From contig MNCI01036774.1 of assembly GCA_015680685.1 (NCBI GenBank), positions 689,240-753,239 on the forward strand: a stretch of DNA of 64,000 nucleotides, read 5' to 3'. The notes beneath the pieces were generated by a model. It saw only the letters and a list, made by a program, of their open reading frames with translations, was not told the origin of the DNA and searched no databases. Shown here in pieces: positions 12,520-24,688 of the stretch. Position 1 is the first letter of the stretch. Every line of letters begins with the position of its first letter. The translations under genes and the position numbers were made by a program. This DNA is from Gnetum montanum (lineage: Eukaryota > Streptophyta > Gnetopsida > Gnetales > Gnetaceae).

Positions 12520-13750
12520 CACTAGGTAAAGCACTTCATGGAAATCAATGGACATCTCTACAAGGTGTGCATCGATGACCTGGTTCATTGGTATGTCCAT
12601 GATGCTGATCAATTGCATGTTCTCCAAGATGCTCATGAAGGTCATTGTGGAGGACACTATGTTGGAAGACACACAACCATTAAAATCTTGATGGTAGGGT
12701 ACTACTGTCCAACACTCTTTAGGGATGCTTACCATTACATATACTCTTGTGAATGATGCCAACGAGATGGTAGAATGATTGCTCAAATGGAGGGACCTCA
12801 ACAATGGATTCAACCACTAGAACAATTTGACATTTGAGGCACTTATTTCATGGGTCTTATCATGCCCATGTTAAATGGAAAGGTGTACATTATATTTGCT
12901 ATTAACTATTGTATAAAATGGGAAAGAGTAGCAACCATCATCGATTGTACATCCTCTACTGCTACTTGATTTGTACAACAGAATGTTGCAAACAGGTTTG
13001 GTGTGCAATGTGCATTAATTTTTGATAATGGAACTTTCTTTATGGGTACTACTTTTTAAAACCTCATGCAACACTTGGGGGTTGAACATAAACTCACAAC
13101 ACCTTACCATCCCCAAGCTAATGGTCAAGTTGAGGTTACCAATAGGGAAATCACAAGGATACTAATAAGAACTATTAGCAAGTATAGGAAGGACTGGAGC
13201 ATAAAACTGAATGATTCCCTTTGAGCCTACTACTCAACTTGGAAACTTCCTATAGGCTACTCTCCCTTGAGCTTATGTACAACAAACTACCAATACTTCC
13301 TATTCAATTTGAACTTCGTATACTCTCAATAGCTTGTGACCTTGACCTTGACTTAAGTCTAACCCAAAAAGAACAACTAATTAATCTCAACTTGCTAGAT
13401 GAAAATTGATTAGTAGCCCCATCATCTAACAAGTTGCACAAGGCCTATAACAAAAAGTGTCATGACTTGAAAATTAGAAAAGTCAAATTTCAACTGGGAG
13501 ACAAGGTTCTTTACTAGAACCCCACACACGTACCTCAACAAACTAAGTTCCAAAGGTTGTAGGAAGGACCTTATATCATTTATGAGACTTTTTCTTCTAG
13601 GGCCATGATGATCTATAAACCTAAGAGCCCAAACAGGAAATAGCTAGTCAACATCCGACAAATCAAATCTTTCCATGTGCATATGCTAGCTAACACAACA
13701 AGCATCTCATCAGATGGACAACCATGCTCCATATTTTAGGTCTCCTCCTT
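12520..13750 (+). pseudogene. Integrase of element A (broken)
   Basis: The zinc-binding HHCC region is at 12538-12770 (DAHEGHCGGHY ... YSCE*CQRD). In the catalytic core the first Asp block reads GTYFMG where others have GIDFMG (Asp lost); the second (FDNGTFF, about 13021) and the Glu (GQVEVTNRE) are kept. The C-terminal part (KLPILPIQFE ... DKVL) runs to the PPT-like motif at 13756. Two frameshifts and several stops. Confidence 0.85.
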
Positions 13751-13755
13751 TCAAC

Positions 13756-13771
13756 TTAGTCATGGGGGAGA
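13756..13771 (+). promoter_or_regulatory. PPT-like motif at the end of pol (element A)
   Basis: TTAGTCATGGGGGAGA closely resembles the LTR-adjacent polypurine tract of element C. It coincides with the last codons of pol. It could be a second plus-strand priming site. Confidence 0.5.
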
Positions 13772-15830
13772 TGATCACTCATGCTAACCATACAAAGTAG
13801 CTCCTCAGTTTTTCAAAATTTTTGTTTTACAACTTTTTTTTTCACATTCTTTCTTTTACATCTTTTTATTTTTATGTTATTAATCTTTTCTAATTTTTGT
13901 TTTACACCATCATTAGTACATTTTCTATTTATTGACTATTTTACACTTCCTTGTATATTTTATTTTATTTTATTTTGGTGTGATTTTCTAACTTTTTGTG
14001 AATAAGTGCCAGGTACAATGGTAATGCATTACTTGACGGTGGTATGTATTCTTTTTATTTGATTTTTGGTGTCTAGTTTCTTGCTTTGAATTTTGTTACA
14101 GATAATTAGGACATGGTTTCTTTTCATGTAATAGGAAGTGAGTCCACAATATCCACCCATCCACGAACTCTATGGTTTTCCTTGTTTTGGAAACATGTAG
14201 TCCCTTTCTAATTAATAAAAATTTAATAAATTTGTGACTTTAATTGGGAAGGATTCAAAGGTTTGAACAGAGCGTGGCTTCAAGAGGATTCGATATTCTT
14301 TGTGCTTTTTTGTTTTCCTAGGTGCATGTGTGTTTTCATGAATTTCTTACCATTCTGTGTCATTCAATAAAAGGAAGTTGAATAAGTCCTTGCCTAGTAT
14401 GGTTCTCATTAGAAAAACAAAATGATGAGAATTCAAAGCATACCCCTTGGACAAAATAAATGCATACATCCTTGCATGGTTGGTTCTCATCAAGAAGAGA
14501 GAGAAAAAAAAGAAGAAAAAAAAAGAGAAAAGATAAGGATTCAAAGCATATCCCTTAGACAAAATAAATGCATGTATCTTTGCATGATGTGATTCCCATT
14601 TCAAAAAGAAAAAAAAGAAAAAAAAAAGATAATGGAAATTCAAAGCACACCCCTTAGATAGGATAAATGGGCTACAAGCACTAGTTATAGGACTACTTTC
14701 CTCTAACTAAGGCCCTTCTTCACTTCCTACTTTTTTTCTAATTTGGAATGGTGGTTGTTTTGTGGGAGCACTCTTGTGTCTCAGGGGATGGATTAGTCTT
14801 AGAATGTCAATGTGAAGTCACTGAACGTGGTTGGTTTTGGTCTAGACTAAGGATGGATCCTATTAAGTCATTTAACCACAAAGTCCACAACGGACTTCAT
14901 GTGGCCTTAATTAGGAACTCTATTTCACTATCTCTCATCCAGCTATGCTTTCCATATCTCACCTCACTACTAGTTTCATGTTCTTGATTTGATGTGTTAG
15001 AATTCTTAGTTAGTTTCTTCTAGGTTTTTGTACTTAACCTTCTGTAACCATTAATCATCCATGGAGCCCATGGAATCTTTGGTTTGAAGTTATGCAAGGG
15101 CATAAAAGGCCTGTGCCTACTTTGGGGAGGACCCACTTGCATATCTTTTGGTTGGGTTAGTTAATCTCTTTACCCTTAGACACTCTTACAATCAAATTCT
15201 TTTTTGTTTATCCCATTAATGACATCCAATTGTACACATCTTCACAACAATTTTTAGTGAATTCTTCCTTTCATTGTTCAAAATTCTTATATCCTCTTCA
15301 AACATTTCCTTGTGTTAAACATTTTCCAATTTAATGGACTACTTGTCTATTTTACCCTATTTGTCAGCCTTCCTGCTAACACTACTAAAGAAACTGATCT
15401 ATCACAATCATAACTTAGCTAAGTGTAACCACCGATGAGACAAGACATTTCACCACTCTCTATTACACATTCCATACTAATTAATGATTTAGTTATGATT
15501 GTAGTGGGATGTATGGATTGGATTGGAAGTAAGACTATCTTCACCAAGGATGATGCAGTAGGATCACACAATGAGGACCATCTGTGATTGAATGATCTCT
15601 TCTCTCTCTCTCTCTCATTCTTCTACTAGGATGTTATCTAGGATGTTTACTTCTCTTATCATGAACATCTCATTTTGTAAAAATTGTAATTTTGTACACT
15701 TGGGCACTTAGAGTTTGTCTATTTCATTTGAGTCAATTTGTAATGTTAGTCAATAATCCCATACCTATCCAATATGTTGTGTTGTAAAGAACTTGTTCCT
15801 TCTCTTCTTCACTTGAAGATGTGTTTTCAT
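13772..15830 (+). other. 3' noncoding region of element A
   Basis: About 2 kb without a credible gene: T-rich after pol, then the hairpin cluster at 14397-14651, then sequence related to B-D (GGGCTACAAGCACTAGT). A 17-mer GTCAATAATCCCATACC at 15749-15765 is shared with B and C. Unlike B, C and D, I see neither the mid-region PPT-like motif nor a splice-acceptor/ATG junction. Confidence 0.6.
14397..14651 (+). other. Three tandem copies of a 3'-region hairpin (element A)
   Basis: Three units at 14397-14443, 14478-14553 and 14586-14651. Each has a left arm (TTCTCAT in unit 1, TTCCCATT in unit 3), an A/G-rich loop and a right arm followed by TTCAAAGCA(C/T)A. Unit 1 pairs perfectly (TTCTCAT/ATGAGAA plus GTATG/CATAC); units 2 and 3 have mismatches. 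The same structure occurs in B, C and D with different but complementary arms. Confidence 0.7.
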
Positions 15831-15845
15831 TTAGTTGTGGAGGTA
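15831..15845 (+). promoter_or_regulatory. Polypurine tract of element A
   Basis: TAGTTGTGGAGGTA abuts the 3' LTR start TGATGAACC. It is the equivalent of TAGTTGTGGGGGTA in B and CAGTCGTGGGGGTA in D. PPTs prime plus-strand DNA synthesis. Confidence 0.8.
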
Positions 15846-16675
15846 TGATGAACCAACATTTGATGTTGACTGTGACATTGTGTATGCAACGTTGTAGCAT
15901 GGATCCAATGTCAGATGTTTGATGTTAGGGTGTATACCCCAAGGCTATAAATACCATGCCTAGGCTCCAATTTTGAAGTTAGTTTTTGAGCTTTCTTAGT
16001 CAGAGTAGTGAAGCTATTGTCATTTCCTTTCCTCAAAGTTAAAATATTTTCTAAGTGCCCATAGAAGGAGTCTAAGTGTGTATGGTTCTTTGTTTGAGCA
16101 TTGATGTACCTAAGTGTAACATTATGATGGAAATAAAATGAACTCTTTTGACAATCCTTGTAGCACTGAGAATAGATTAATATTATCTTTAATGTATTTT
16201 ACTTTCTTGATCTTTACTTTAATTCATTTGAATTAAACAATTTATTTCTAGCAGTTAATGAATGAAAGCACAACCACTTTGAGCATTCATATAGTACTTG
16301 GTGACCTAACAACGCTTAATGTTTGGTAGCCCAATAGTGCTATATGTGTTCAGGAAAGTGGGATGGTTACATGTGTTGGGCTAGCTAGGAAATAGATGAA
16401 TTAGATCTTTAATTACTCTACTCTTCATTCTTGATGTAGGCAACCAAATCCATAAAATATAAAGTAAGAAAAATCATATATCTCAGTTACACTTAAACCA
16501 TACCCTTGAACTGCACAAGTGTAATTAGGGAGACAATGAACATTCTCAACGCCCATTTCACTTCCTAGAAGAGTTAATGCATTAGATAACTATAGGTCCA
16601 TGGAATTCAATCAGATCACACATAATGCCTTAGTGATTCATATGGTTTGGTGTAAGGGTACCTCATCACTCATCA
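15846..16675 (+). repeat. 3' LTR of element A
   Basis: 830 bp, TGATGAACC...CTCATCA. TATAAATA lies at 15946-15953. Followed directly by the duplication CTTGC. Confidence 0.94.
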
Positions 16676-16680
16676 CTTGC

Positions 16681-18663
16681 CATGAATAAAATGAGTTAAA
16701 ATTTAACTTGAAGATAAACTTAAAGTTTTATTTTTGTTAAGTGGAAACTAAGGATTAGATTGAAGAATTAAGTAGAATTCAAGATTTGATAAAATAATGC
16801 TTAAGAAAAAATGAAAATAAAGTTAAGTATCATTTTTCAAGAAAATATGAATTCATAGTTCAAGGCCTAATACATATTATACATAATATACTTTAGTCTC
16901 ATGTTTAAGACAAGCTATATTGTTGAATGAATAGTTAGATTCTATAACGTTAAGCTCAAGTTTGAAATAAGCTAAAAGGATAAAGAATGGAATTATCTAA
17001 AAATAAAAGCTTATATTTCTTAGGTTTGATCAACAAAGTTACTTTTTGGAGGCTAAAATTTGAAAATAGTTTGAGATATTTCAAAAAAAAAAAAAAAAGT
17101 TCATAAGAAGTAGACCAAGCTTATGAAGTTTTCATTCTAGAAAGAAAAGTACATTTTATAAATTTTTGATAGATGAACTAGAGATCTTAAAAATTAATAA
17201 TAATTTTTTGGATCCATAGCATTTCATTTCTCATGATAGCTTAATTACCCAAAGTAGTGACTAGAATTGAAATTTGGTTTTATAATGATTTTCTATGCTT
17301 AATGGCTTAGGCCACATAATATGTGAACCCACAATGATGAGTATCAATACAAAAGAATAAAATTGAACTTTAATATATGACAAGAGAAAATTAATTTTTA
17401 TAGCTCAAAAAATGTAGATCATGATGGGATTGAAAGCATATCTTGAGCTTCAATTAAGAACCAAAATTTGGTTCTAAATGAAGGCTTAGTTATGATAAAG
17501 AAGTACCATAAAAATCTACCATTACAACCTATTCTTGGTTTTACTAAGCTTCCTACCACACAAGCTTTGTCAGAAGAGCAAAAATTTTACTTTCTAAATG
17601 CATGTCCCAGGATTGAGCTACAATATAAGTTGTGATTAAGATCTTGTTTTACCCAAAAGATGAAGTTCAATGAGCTCAAAGATTAAAATTTAAGGTTATT
17701 AAAATTGTAGTAGGAAACTTAAGAAAATAGGCACATGCTTAATAAAACTTCTAATCTAGCTAAGTGTAATGAGGCTCATTAAGGTTTAAAAGAGAACAAC
17801 ATTTGATAAAGCTATTTAGAAATTATTTGTAGAACCAAAATTTGGTTCTACAAGAAAGTTCAATTATCATATAGGCTAAAAGATCAAGCACATGAGAAAG
17901 AATTTAGAACCATTATGAAGAATCAATTTTTAGTTCTATCAAGCTCTTCTTTAACATCAACCATAAAAAATTCACTAGCATGAGCCTTTGGTTGAAAAAC
18001 ACTATATTCTTGAAAAGATATTTATTTAGAGGTAAAGAATGATTTGATTTGGTTAATATGTTGTAATATCAAGGTTTTACATCTTCTAAATGTAAATTTA
18101 AAAAAATTAAGGTTGTTAGCTTTTGGAGCCAAGGGCTTGTAAAAGCAAAATTGATTCTAAAGTCTTAGTGCCACACAAACTATGGCCCACTACAATAGCA
18201 TTGTGAATCCTTTAGAACTAAACATTGATCTAACGATATGCTTGAATTTGGTTATACAAGAAATATTTAGTTTAAAAAAGTCACAATAACACTTTGACAT
18301 GTTAGCTCTAACAAAGGAACATAGCTATATAGAATACAAAATTAGTTCTATGAGCGAAATTTTAGATGGGAAATTTGGATCTACAAGAAATCTAGCATCC
18401 AATTTGTGAAAAGTCAAATGATCATCGATGCATGTCATATCATGAAGAGCTTTAGAACTAAAATTAAGCTCAAAATGATTCTACAATTTTTTTCTAAGAG
18501 AATTGAGGTCCAAAATACATAAAGTAAGAGATAAGTGAAGCCACTAAAAATTACATGATTATAAAAAGATAATTTTTAATGAAAGGAATTCATTAGAACA
18601 AAAATCTAGTTCTAGTAAAGCCAATGTCAATACAAAGCCATGTAAGAATTAGCTAATAATATT
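16681..18663. other. Unrecognised AT-rich tract with recurring TTGGTTCTA phrase
   Basis: No gene or LTR structure recognised. A phrase close to AAATTTGGTTCTACAAGAAA recurs irregularly (17461, 17828, 18244, 18371 and weaker copies), often with GCCACA or CATGTCAT words between. It continues at 28600-29110, because element B was inserted into it. An A16 run lies near 17083. Confidence 0.5.
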
Positions 18664-19499
18664 TGATGAGTGGCAAGGTATCCCAACACTCAACCATACA
18701 AATATGAGTGTACACGCATGATCCGGTCAAATTCCAAGGACTAGGTACATATGAACCTTTACAAAACCTAGATGGGTTAGTGAATCATTGTCTTCCCAAG
18801 CTTACTTGTATAGTGCGATTGCATGGTTAAGTAAACTTGTGGTATATGATTTTTATATATTTTTTGATGTTTTATGTCTTGGTGCTACAAAGGGAGGAGT
18901 GAACTAATTAAGTAACTAATTTAATTTAACTAATCGACTATGCTCTAACTAGTCCTAACACCAGTATTTGTTCCCACTTGCCATACACATCTTGAACTAG
19001 TGCAACAGTACTAGGATTACCAAACACTAATTGTTACTGGGTTACCAAGTGTTCGACTCATGCTCGAAGTGATCATACTAAGTGTGCTTACTTGGGAGAG
19101 TTAACAAGGTGAGAGAGAGAACATTAATTAACTAAGAAAATCATTAAATAATTGTAAATAACATTAAATAAGCTATTCTAAATGCTGCAAGGTTTATCAC
19201 AAAGTTCATCTTTATTTCTAGCCATAAGGTGTGCTCTGGTACATAATGCTTGAATAAAGATATGTTCACTTTATGACTCCTACTATGGGAACTTAAAAAT
19301 AATTCTAAATCTAAGGAAGAAAACCTAAATTTCAGGTAAGGGACTAAGACTAACTATGCAAACCAAGTGTGCTTGCCTCTTATTTATAGGCGATGAGGTG
19401 GGTCTCGACATCAGATGCCCGATATCGCTTAGTGAGCTTCAATATAATGGATCCGATATCGCAGATGTGATATCGTGACCTCGATATCATGGTTCATCA
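18664..19499 (-). repeat. 3' LTR of element B
   Basis: 836 bp. On the minus strand it starts TGATGAACCATGATATCG and ends CTCATCA. TATAAATA is at 19388-19381. U3 holds several GATATCG words. Confidence 0.93.
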
Positions 19500-19515
19500 T
19501 ACCCCCACAACTAAA
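19500..19515 (-). promoter_or_regulatory. Polypurine tract of element B
   Basis: Minus strand TTTAGTTGTGGGGGTA directly before the 3' LTR. Confidence 0.85.
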
Positions 19516-19639
19516 TGAAAACTCATCCTCGAGTTCCTTACAAAATATTGAGAAGGTATGGGATTATTGACTGAATGACAACTGACGGTGACATGGCTAA
19601 TAGACTCAATGTGCTTAGTGAACGGATCGATAAACATAT

Positions 19640-19887
19640 TACAAAATTGGTTTTCATAACCATCATGGTGAACATTGTACATAGATGGCATCTAGACCCT
19701 CATTCTACATCTTGAAGAAAAAGAGAGATAAAAGAGAATGAGGTGCATTGTTGCTGATGTGAGAAATGTGCACTTCGTTGTTTATCCAGAGCCACGTGAT
19801 GAAGCGTGTTCCTTACATAACTACTCTCACTCCAGTCCATTCTCAGTGCTCCCTCCTATCCTAGTCCATTTTTTGTATGGCTGCCAT
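19640..19887 (-). pseudogene. Short 3' ORF of element B after a splice-acceptor-like site
   Basis: On the minus strand a pyrimidine/GT-rich run ending TGTGTGTGCAG is followed at once by ATGGCAGCC at 19887. The reading frame (MAAIQKMD, then REH, TWLWINNEVH, GLDAIYVQCSP) is interrupted by stops but aligns in frame with element C at 42781. It sits where D carries ORF3 and where Athila elements carry an env-like gene. I recognise no protein family. Confidence 0.45.
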
Positions 19888-20084
19888 CTGCACACACAAC
19901 ATAGTCATGAATTAGCAAGGATAGATAAGATATAATGTAGTTGATACCTTGCCCCAATATGAAGTACCTATGAAGTACCTTGGATGGGTTGTAGGTATGG
20001 AAGATACTGGGTTAGAGGTTTTTAACTAATAAGTACCCAAGGTGTAGGGGTGAGATAGGTAATAGAATGAAAAAAAATTGTGAC

Positions 20085-20106
20085 AGGGCCCCCATGACTA
20101 AGAGCG
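20085..20106 (-). promoter_or_regulatory. Mid-region PPT-like motif (element B)
   Basis: Minus strand GCTCTTAGTCATGGGGGCCC, the same as in C (42576-42595) and close to D (56591-56610). Confidence 0.5.
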
Positions 20107-20810
20107 AACCTCCAGTAGCAATAGGATGGAAATATTGTAGGAATAAGAAAGATAAGAGAAATAACAATGGTGAAGCCAATAAAATGGATGTCATGGATGG
20201 GGATGAAATGAGAAATGGTTGATTGTAAAGAATGTTTAAGAAAAAGAACTTAACAATTGCACCAAAAAGAAATGCCCATGATTCCTCCTCAAAGCAGGCT
20301 CATGCCTTTTATGTCTTCATAGACCTACAAACTAAAGAGTCCGTAGGCTCCAGGAATGATGTATGGAACAATGGTTAAGAACTTACCCATAAGAATTTAC
20401 TGAAGACTAATAATGCATCAACCAAGACATAGACTAATCATAAAATTGGCAATGAGGTGGAATATGGGAAGAAATATGAAGGAGAGGAGAAAATGGAATG
20501 AAATCCCAAGAGCAAGGTTGTGTAAAGTCCCTTGTGTATTATGTGGTTAAGGTGACTAAATACAATTCATCCAAAATCTGGACTCAAACCAACCACATCC
20601 AGTGACCTCGCATCAATACATTTGTCCAACCCATCCTCTTAAAGCAACAAGAATGCATCCATAGAGTTACCACCATTCCAAGGAGAGAAAGATAGAGCAA
20701 TAGGAAACGAGAAGGGCCCTTAGTTAGAGGGAACCTTCAGGCATGGGTAACATGCCTTTCTAGTGCCATAACCAATGCTTGTAGCCCATATTTCGTTATT
20801 ATGTCTAAGG

Positions 20811-20860
20811 GGTGTGCTTTGAATTCTCACCCATTTTTCTTATGACGTGAGAACCATACC
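20811..20860 (-). other. 3'-region hairpin of element B
   Basis: Minus strand: GGTATG-G-TTCTCAC, an A-rich loop, then GTGAGAA-TTCAAAG-CACACC. The inner stem of 7 bp is perfect; the outer stem has one mismatch. Single copy. Confidence 0.7.
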
Positions 20861-21410
20861 ATGCAAAGACTTATTTAATTCATTTGACTTCCTAATGTTT
20901 GGTCAATGGAAAAATGGTAGAAAACCCATGAAAAGCATCCAAGTACCCAAGAGAATAGCCAGAAAAAATGCATCAAATCCCCTTGAAGTCACATCCTTTT
21001 CAACCATTGAGTCCTTCCTTGGTTTGAAGAATATCAAGTCACTAATTTATTAATAAGTTTTTCTTAGAAAAAAGGGGACAATACATTTCTAAGATAATGG
21101 AGACCATAGAGTTGAATGAAGGATTGGATAACATGGACCCATTGCCTATTTTATCAAAACAACCATATCTTAGTATCAACATTGAAAATCAAAAGTAAAA
21201 ACCAAACATTAAAAATCAACACCATTATAGGACAATCCATCACCATGAGCACTTATTGTATGATGAATGAAAGTAAATCAAACAAAGAAATAGTAAAAAT
21301 GTGAATGATGGTGTAAAAAAAAAGTAAAATTAAAAAGATGTGTAAAACAAAAAATATGTAAAAAAAAAATAAAAAAAGAGCTAAGGGCTTAGAATGGTTA
21401 GCATTGATGG

Positions 21411-22700
21411 CCATCTCCCCCGTGACTGAGTTGGAGGGAGGAGATCTAAAATAATGAGTAGGGTTGTCCACTAACAGAGGTAGTATTGGTAGTAGCTATT
21501 CTAGGCTCATGGAAAAGTTTGGTTTGTTGGATGTTGACCAAAAATTTCTTATCCAGGCTCTTAGGTTTGTAAATCATCATGACCCTTGAAGAAAAAGTTG
21601 CATGAATAATATAAGGTCCTTCTAATAGCATTTTAAATTTAGTGCATTGTGGCACATGTGTGGGGTTCCAATAAAGAACCTTATCTCTCGGTTGGTATTT
21701 AACTTTTCTAATTTTTAGGTCATGACGTTGTTTATTAAAGGCCTTGTGCAATTCATTAGATGATAGGGTGGCTAATTGATTTTCATCTAGCAAGTTAAGG
21801 TTCATCAACCACTCTTTCTGTGCTAGATTAAGGTCAAGGTCGAGATCACACACTATAGATAGTGTATGGAGCTTAGCTTGAATAGGAAGCATTACAAGTT
21901 TACCATACACTAACTCATAGGAAGAGTAGCCTATAGAGAGTTTCCGTGTGGAGCGGTATGCCCAAAGAGCATCATTCAGTTTGGTGCTTCAATCTTGCCT
22001 ATACTTGCTAATAGTTCATGTTAATATTTTTGTAATCTTCCTATTGGTGACTTCAACTTGACCATTCACTTGAGGGTGATATGGTGTAGTCAGCTTGTGT
22101 TCCACTCCTAAGCGTTGCATCAATTTTTGGAAAGTTGCACCTATAAAGTGTGTACCATTTTTAGAAATAAGTGCATGAGGCATACCAAACCTATTTACGA
22201 TTTGCTGTTGAACAAATTGTGCAACGGTAGGTGATGTATAGTCCATAATATCGGCTACTTCTGCCCACTTTGTAAAATAGTCAATAGAAATAATAATTTA
22301 GGATTTTCCATTGGACATTGGTGTAATTGGCCCCATAAAATTAATTCCCCATATGTTGAAGGTTTCTAAAGGTTAAATCCAATATTGTGGACCCTCCATC
22401 CTAGCAGTCATTCCCCCATCATGTTGGCAGCGCTCACAAGATTGGAAAAAATGATGAGCATCCTAAAACAATGTAGGCTAATAATATCTTACAAGAAATA
22501 TTTTAATGGCTATTTGTCTCCCTTCATAATAAGCCCCACAAGGGTGCTCATGAGCATCTTGGAGAACTCGTAATTGATCTACATCGGGAACACACCATTG
22601 AACTAAGCCATCGGGACATACCTTATGAAGGTGCTTATTGATTTCCATGAAATATTTGGCTTGGTGTAGAAACTACTATTTCTTTTTAACGTCTAACTCT
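21411..22700 (-). pseudogene. Integrase of element B (broken)
   Basis: Minus-strand order: zinc region (about 22680-22390), core and C-terminus. The core (22246-22016) reads MDYTSPTVAQFVQQQIVNRF, then LISKNGTHF where a working enzyme has SDNG (Asp to Lys), and NGQVEVTNRK with the Glu kept. The first Asp block reads GINFMGP (Asp to Asn). Two of the three catalytic acidic residues are therefore lost. The C-terminal frame 21910-21446 is open for 154 codons (QPRDKVLYWNPTHVPQ, then FSSRVMMIYKPKS) and runs into the PPT-like motif, CTCAGTCACGGGGGAGATGG on the minus strand at 21430-21411. Confidence 0.88.
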
Positions 22701-22799
22701 TGTGGTGTTTCTTGTGTTAGGAGATAGGTAAGAATGCTACTATACCAATTTATTTCTATGGTTAATTCATTATTTACTACACCTGCAAAGATGAATTTA

Positions 22800-24456
22800 T
22801 CAAAAAATCAATAAGAAAGTAGATATTCATCCTCTTCATTATCCCATCTTAACTGAGATAAATGATTAGCAACAACATTCTTGGTGCCTTTACGATCTAT
22901 CATTATAAGATCAAACTCTTGTAAGATTACAAGACATCGTATGATGTGAGGGCTCACCGTTGGTTTATTCAATAGGAATTGAATTACACTATGGTTTGTG
23001 TGTAAAAATACCTTATAGCCCAATACATAGTGCCTAAACTTATCTAGTGCAAGCACCACAATCATTAACTCCTTTTCTATTGTGGTGTAGTTAAGCTATG
23101 CACCAGCAATACTTCGACTTGCATAGTGAATGTAATAGGGTCATTTCTAGTCATCTAACTACATGAGTACAACTCTTAAGGCAAAGTTGGATGCATCAGT
23201 CATTATATGGAATGACTTGAACCAATCAGGAGCTTGTAGAATGGGTGTTTCTAGAAACCTCTATTTCAAGGTTTGGAAAGCTAGTTCACATTCCTTGGTC
23301 CATTCAAAAGACATGTCCTTTTTTGTTAGTTCAACCAATGATTTTGCAACCTTTAAAAAGTTCTCTATGAATCTTCTATAATAGCTAGTGTGTCCAAGGA
23401 ATGATCAGATATCTTTTACAGTTTTAGGTTAGCGCATGATTCCTTGGATGACTCTAATCTTTTTAGGGTCTACCTCTATCTTGTTTGTGAAATCTTATGC
23501 CCTAATACTATGCCTTCTTAGACTATTAAATGGATTTTTCCCTAGTTGATTCTTAAATTGTTTTCAACACATCATTTCAATACTTGCTCTAATCGGTCCA
23601 TTACTTGATTGAAATTCGCTCCGTAGGTGAAGAAATTGTCCATGAAGATCTCCACACCATTCCCTATTTGCTACTGAAATATGCTTAAAACCAAACATTG
23701 AAATGTTGCAGGAGAATTGCAAAAGAAAAATAGCATATGTTTGTATGAAAATGTCCCCCAAGGATTTGTGAATGTAGTCTTGTCTTGGTCTTCTTGAATT
23801 TGGTTGTATCCACTGTACCCATCTAGAAAACTATAGTAGTGATGCCCTGTAATGGTGTCTAAGACTTGGTCAATGAATGGCAATGGAAAGTGGTCTTTGA
23901 ATGTTGCTATGTTTAGTAGCCTAAATTCTATACACACCCTCTATTTACCTGCCTTTTTGGGCACAATAACTAATGGACTAACCCATTCGCTATCAACAAT
24001 GGGGTACATGAACCTAGCTTTTAGAAGTTGTTCAATTTCTTCTTTAACCACTTGCTTCAGCTTTGGGTTCAATTGCCTCTACGATTATCATCGAGGCTTC
24101 ATGGAGGGATCAGTGTAAATCCTATGTTGGCATATCTTAGGTTCTATTCCAATTAATTTAGGATATGACCAAGTGAAGGCTTTTGACCATTTGTTCACCA
24201 TTTTTAGTAGTCTCTCTTTTTTTTGAGGAGCAAGCCTAGCATTAATAATTACTGATTTTCCATTCTTGAGAAATGTATAGTTCATACCGGTGGGCAATGG
24301 TTTTAACTCAAGGGGCTCTTGCCTAAAGTTGTTAGGGACTTCCAACTTCCCCCAATTGATATTTTCAATGTCAAGACTTGGAAGTTGACAATGGACTTTC
24401 TCTGATGTGTCTATGCTATTAATGTAAGTGCAAGTCAAACCCTCAGTTGATTCCAT
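22800..24456 (-). pseudogene. pol: Reverse transcriptase/RNase H of element B (broken)
   Basis: Linker domain at 24456-24088 (FLKNGKSVIINARLAPQKK, then KICQHRIYTDPSMKPR). RT at 24080-23600 with CIEFRLLNIATFKDHFPLPF and SFLDGYSGYNQIQ. The catalytic tetrad near 23650-23633 reads FMDN instead of FMDD. RNase H/connection at 23240-22808 contains KFRHYVLGYKVF and HTNHSV, where the Asp of HTDH has become Asn, and ends NVVANHLSQLRWD. Stops and frameshifts throughout. Confidence 0.88.
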
Positions 24457-24688
24457 GCATATAGTTGAGTTGCTCTCTTGGCCAGTTGTTAGCCACTAGG
24501 TGCCTTCTTGTCTTGTGGCTGCTGCATACAAGCATCTTTGTATGTTAGTTTCATGTGCACATTGGTTGCATGCAGGAAATGTTAAACATTGTATGAACCA
24601 AGACTTTTGCACGCAATTTACACCCTGTGTCACTATATGCAATGCATAGAACTTTCTTCTTCTCAATCTTTTTGAATGTATTTTTATT

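Larger units (their letters stand above)
6542..16675 (+). mobile_element. Athila-like LTR retrotransposon A, complete but inactive (TSD CTTGC)
   Basis: A 10,134-bp element with two 830-bp LTRs and a perfect target-site duplication CTTGC at 6537-6541 and 16676-16680. Internal order is PBS, gag, protease, RT/RNase H, integrase, about 2.1 kb of 3' noncoding region, PPT. That order is Ty3/gypsy, and the tRNA-Asp-type PBS, the RT blocks (KDxFPLPF, SGYNQI, FMxDF) and the long 3' region point to the Athila group. The LTRs differ at many sites, mainly transitions, so it is the most decayed of the four copies. Known role of the family: reverse transcription in cytoplasmic particles and integration in the nucleus. 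This copy cannot encode its enzymes. Confidence 0.93.

Noticed and set aside
14347-14643. Phe-rich open frame on the minus strand
   Set aside because: It is the reverse complement of the A/G-rich loops of the hairpin cluster in A.
15595-15620. CT-rich run as a possible polypyrimidine tract for splicing
   Set aside because: It is a simple (TC)n repeat not followed by an AG-ATG junction like those in B, C and D.
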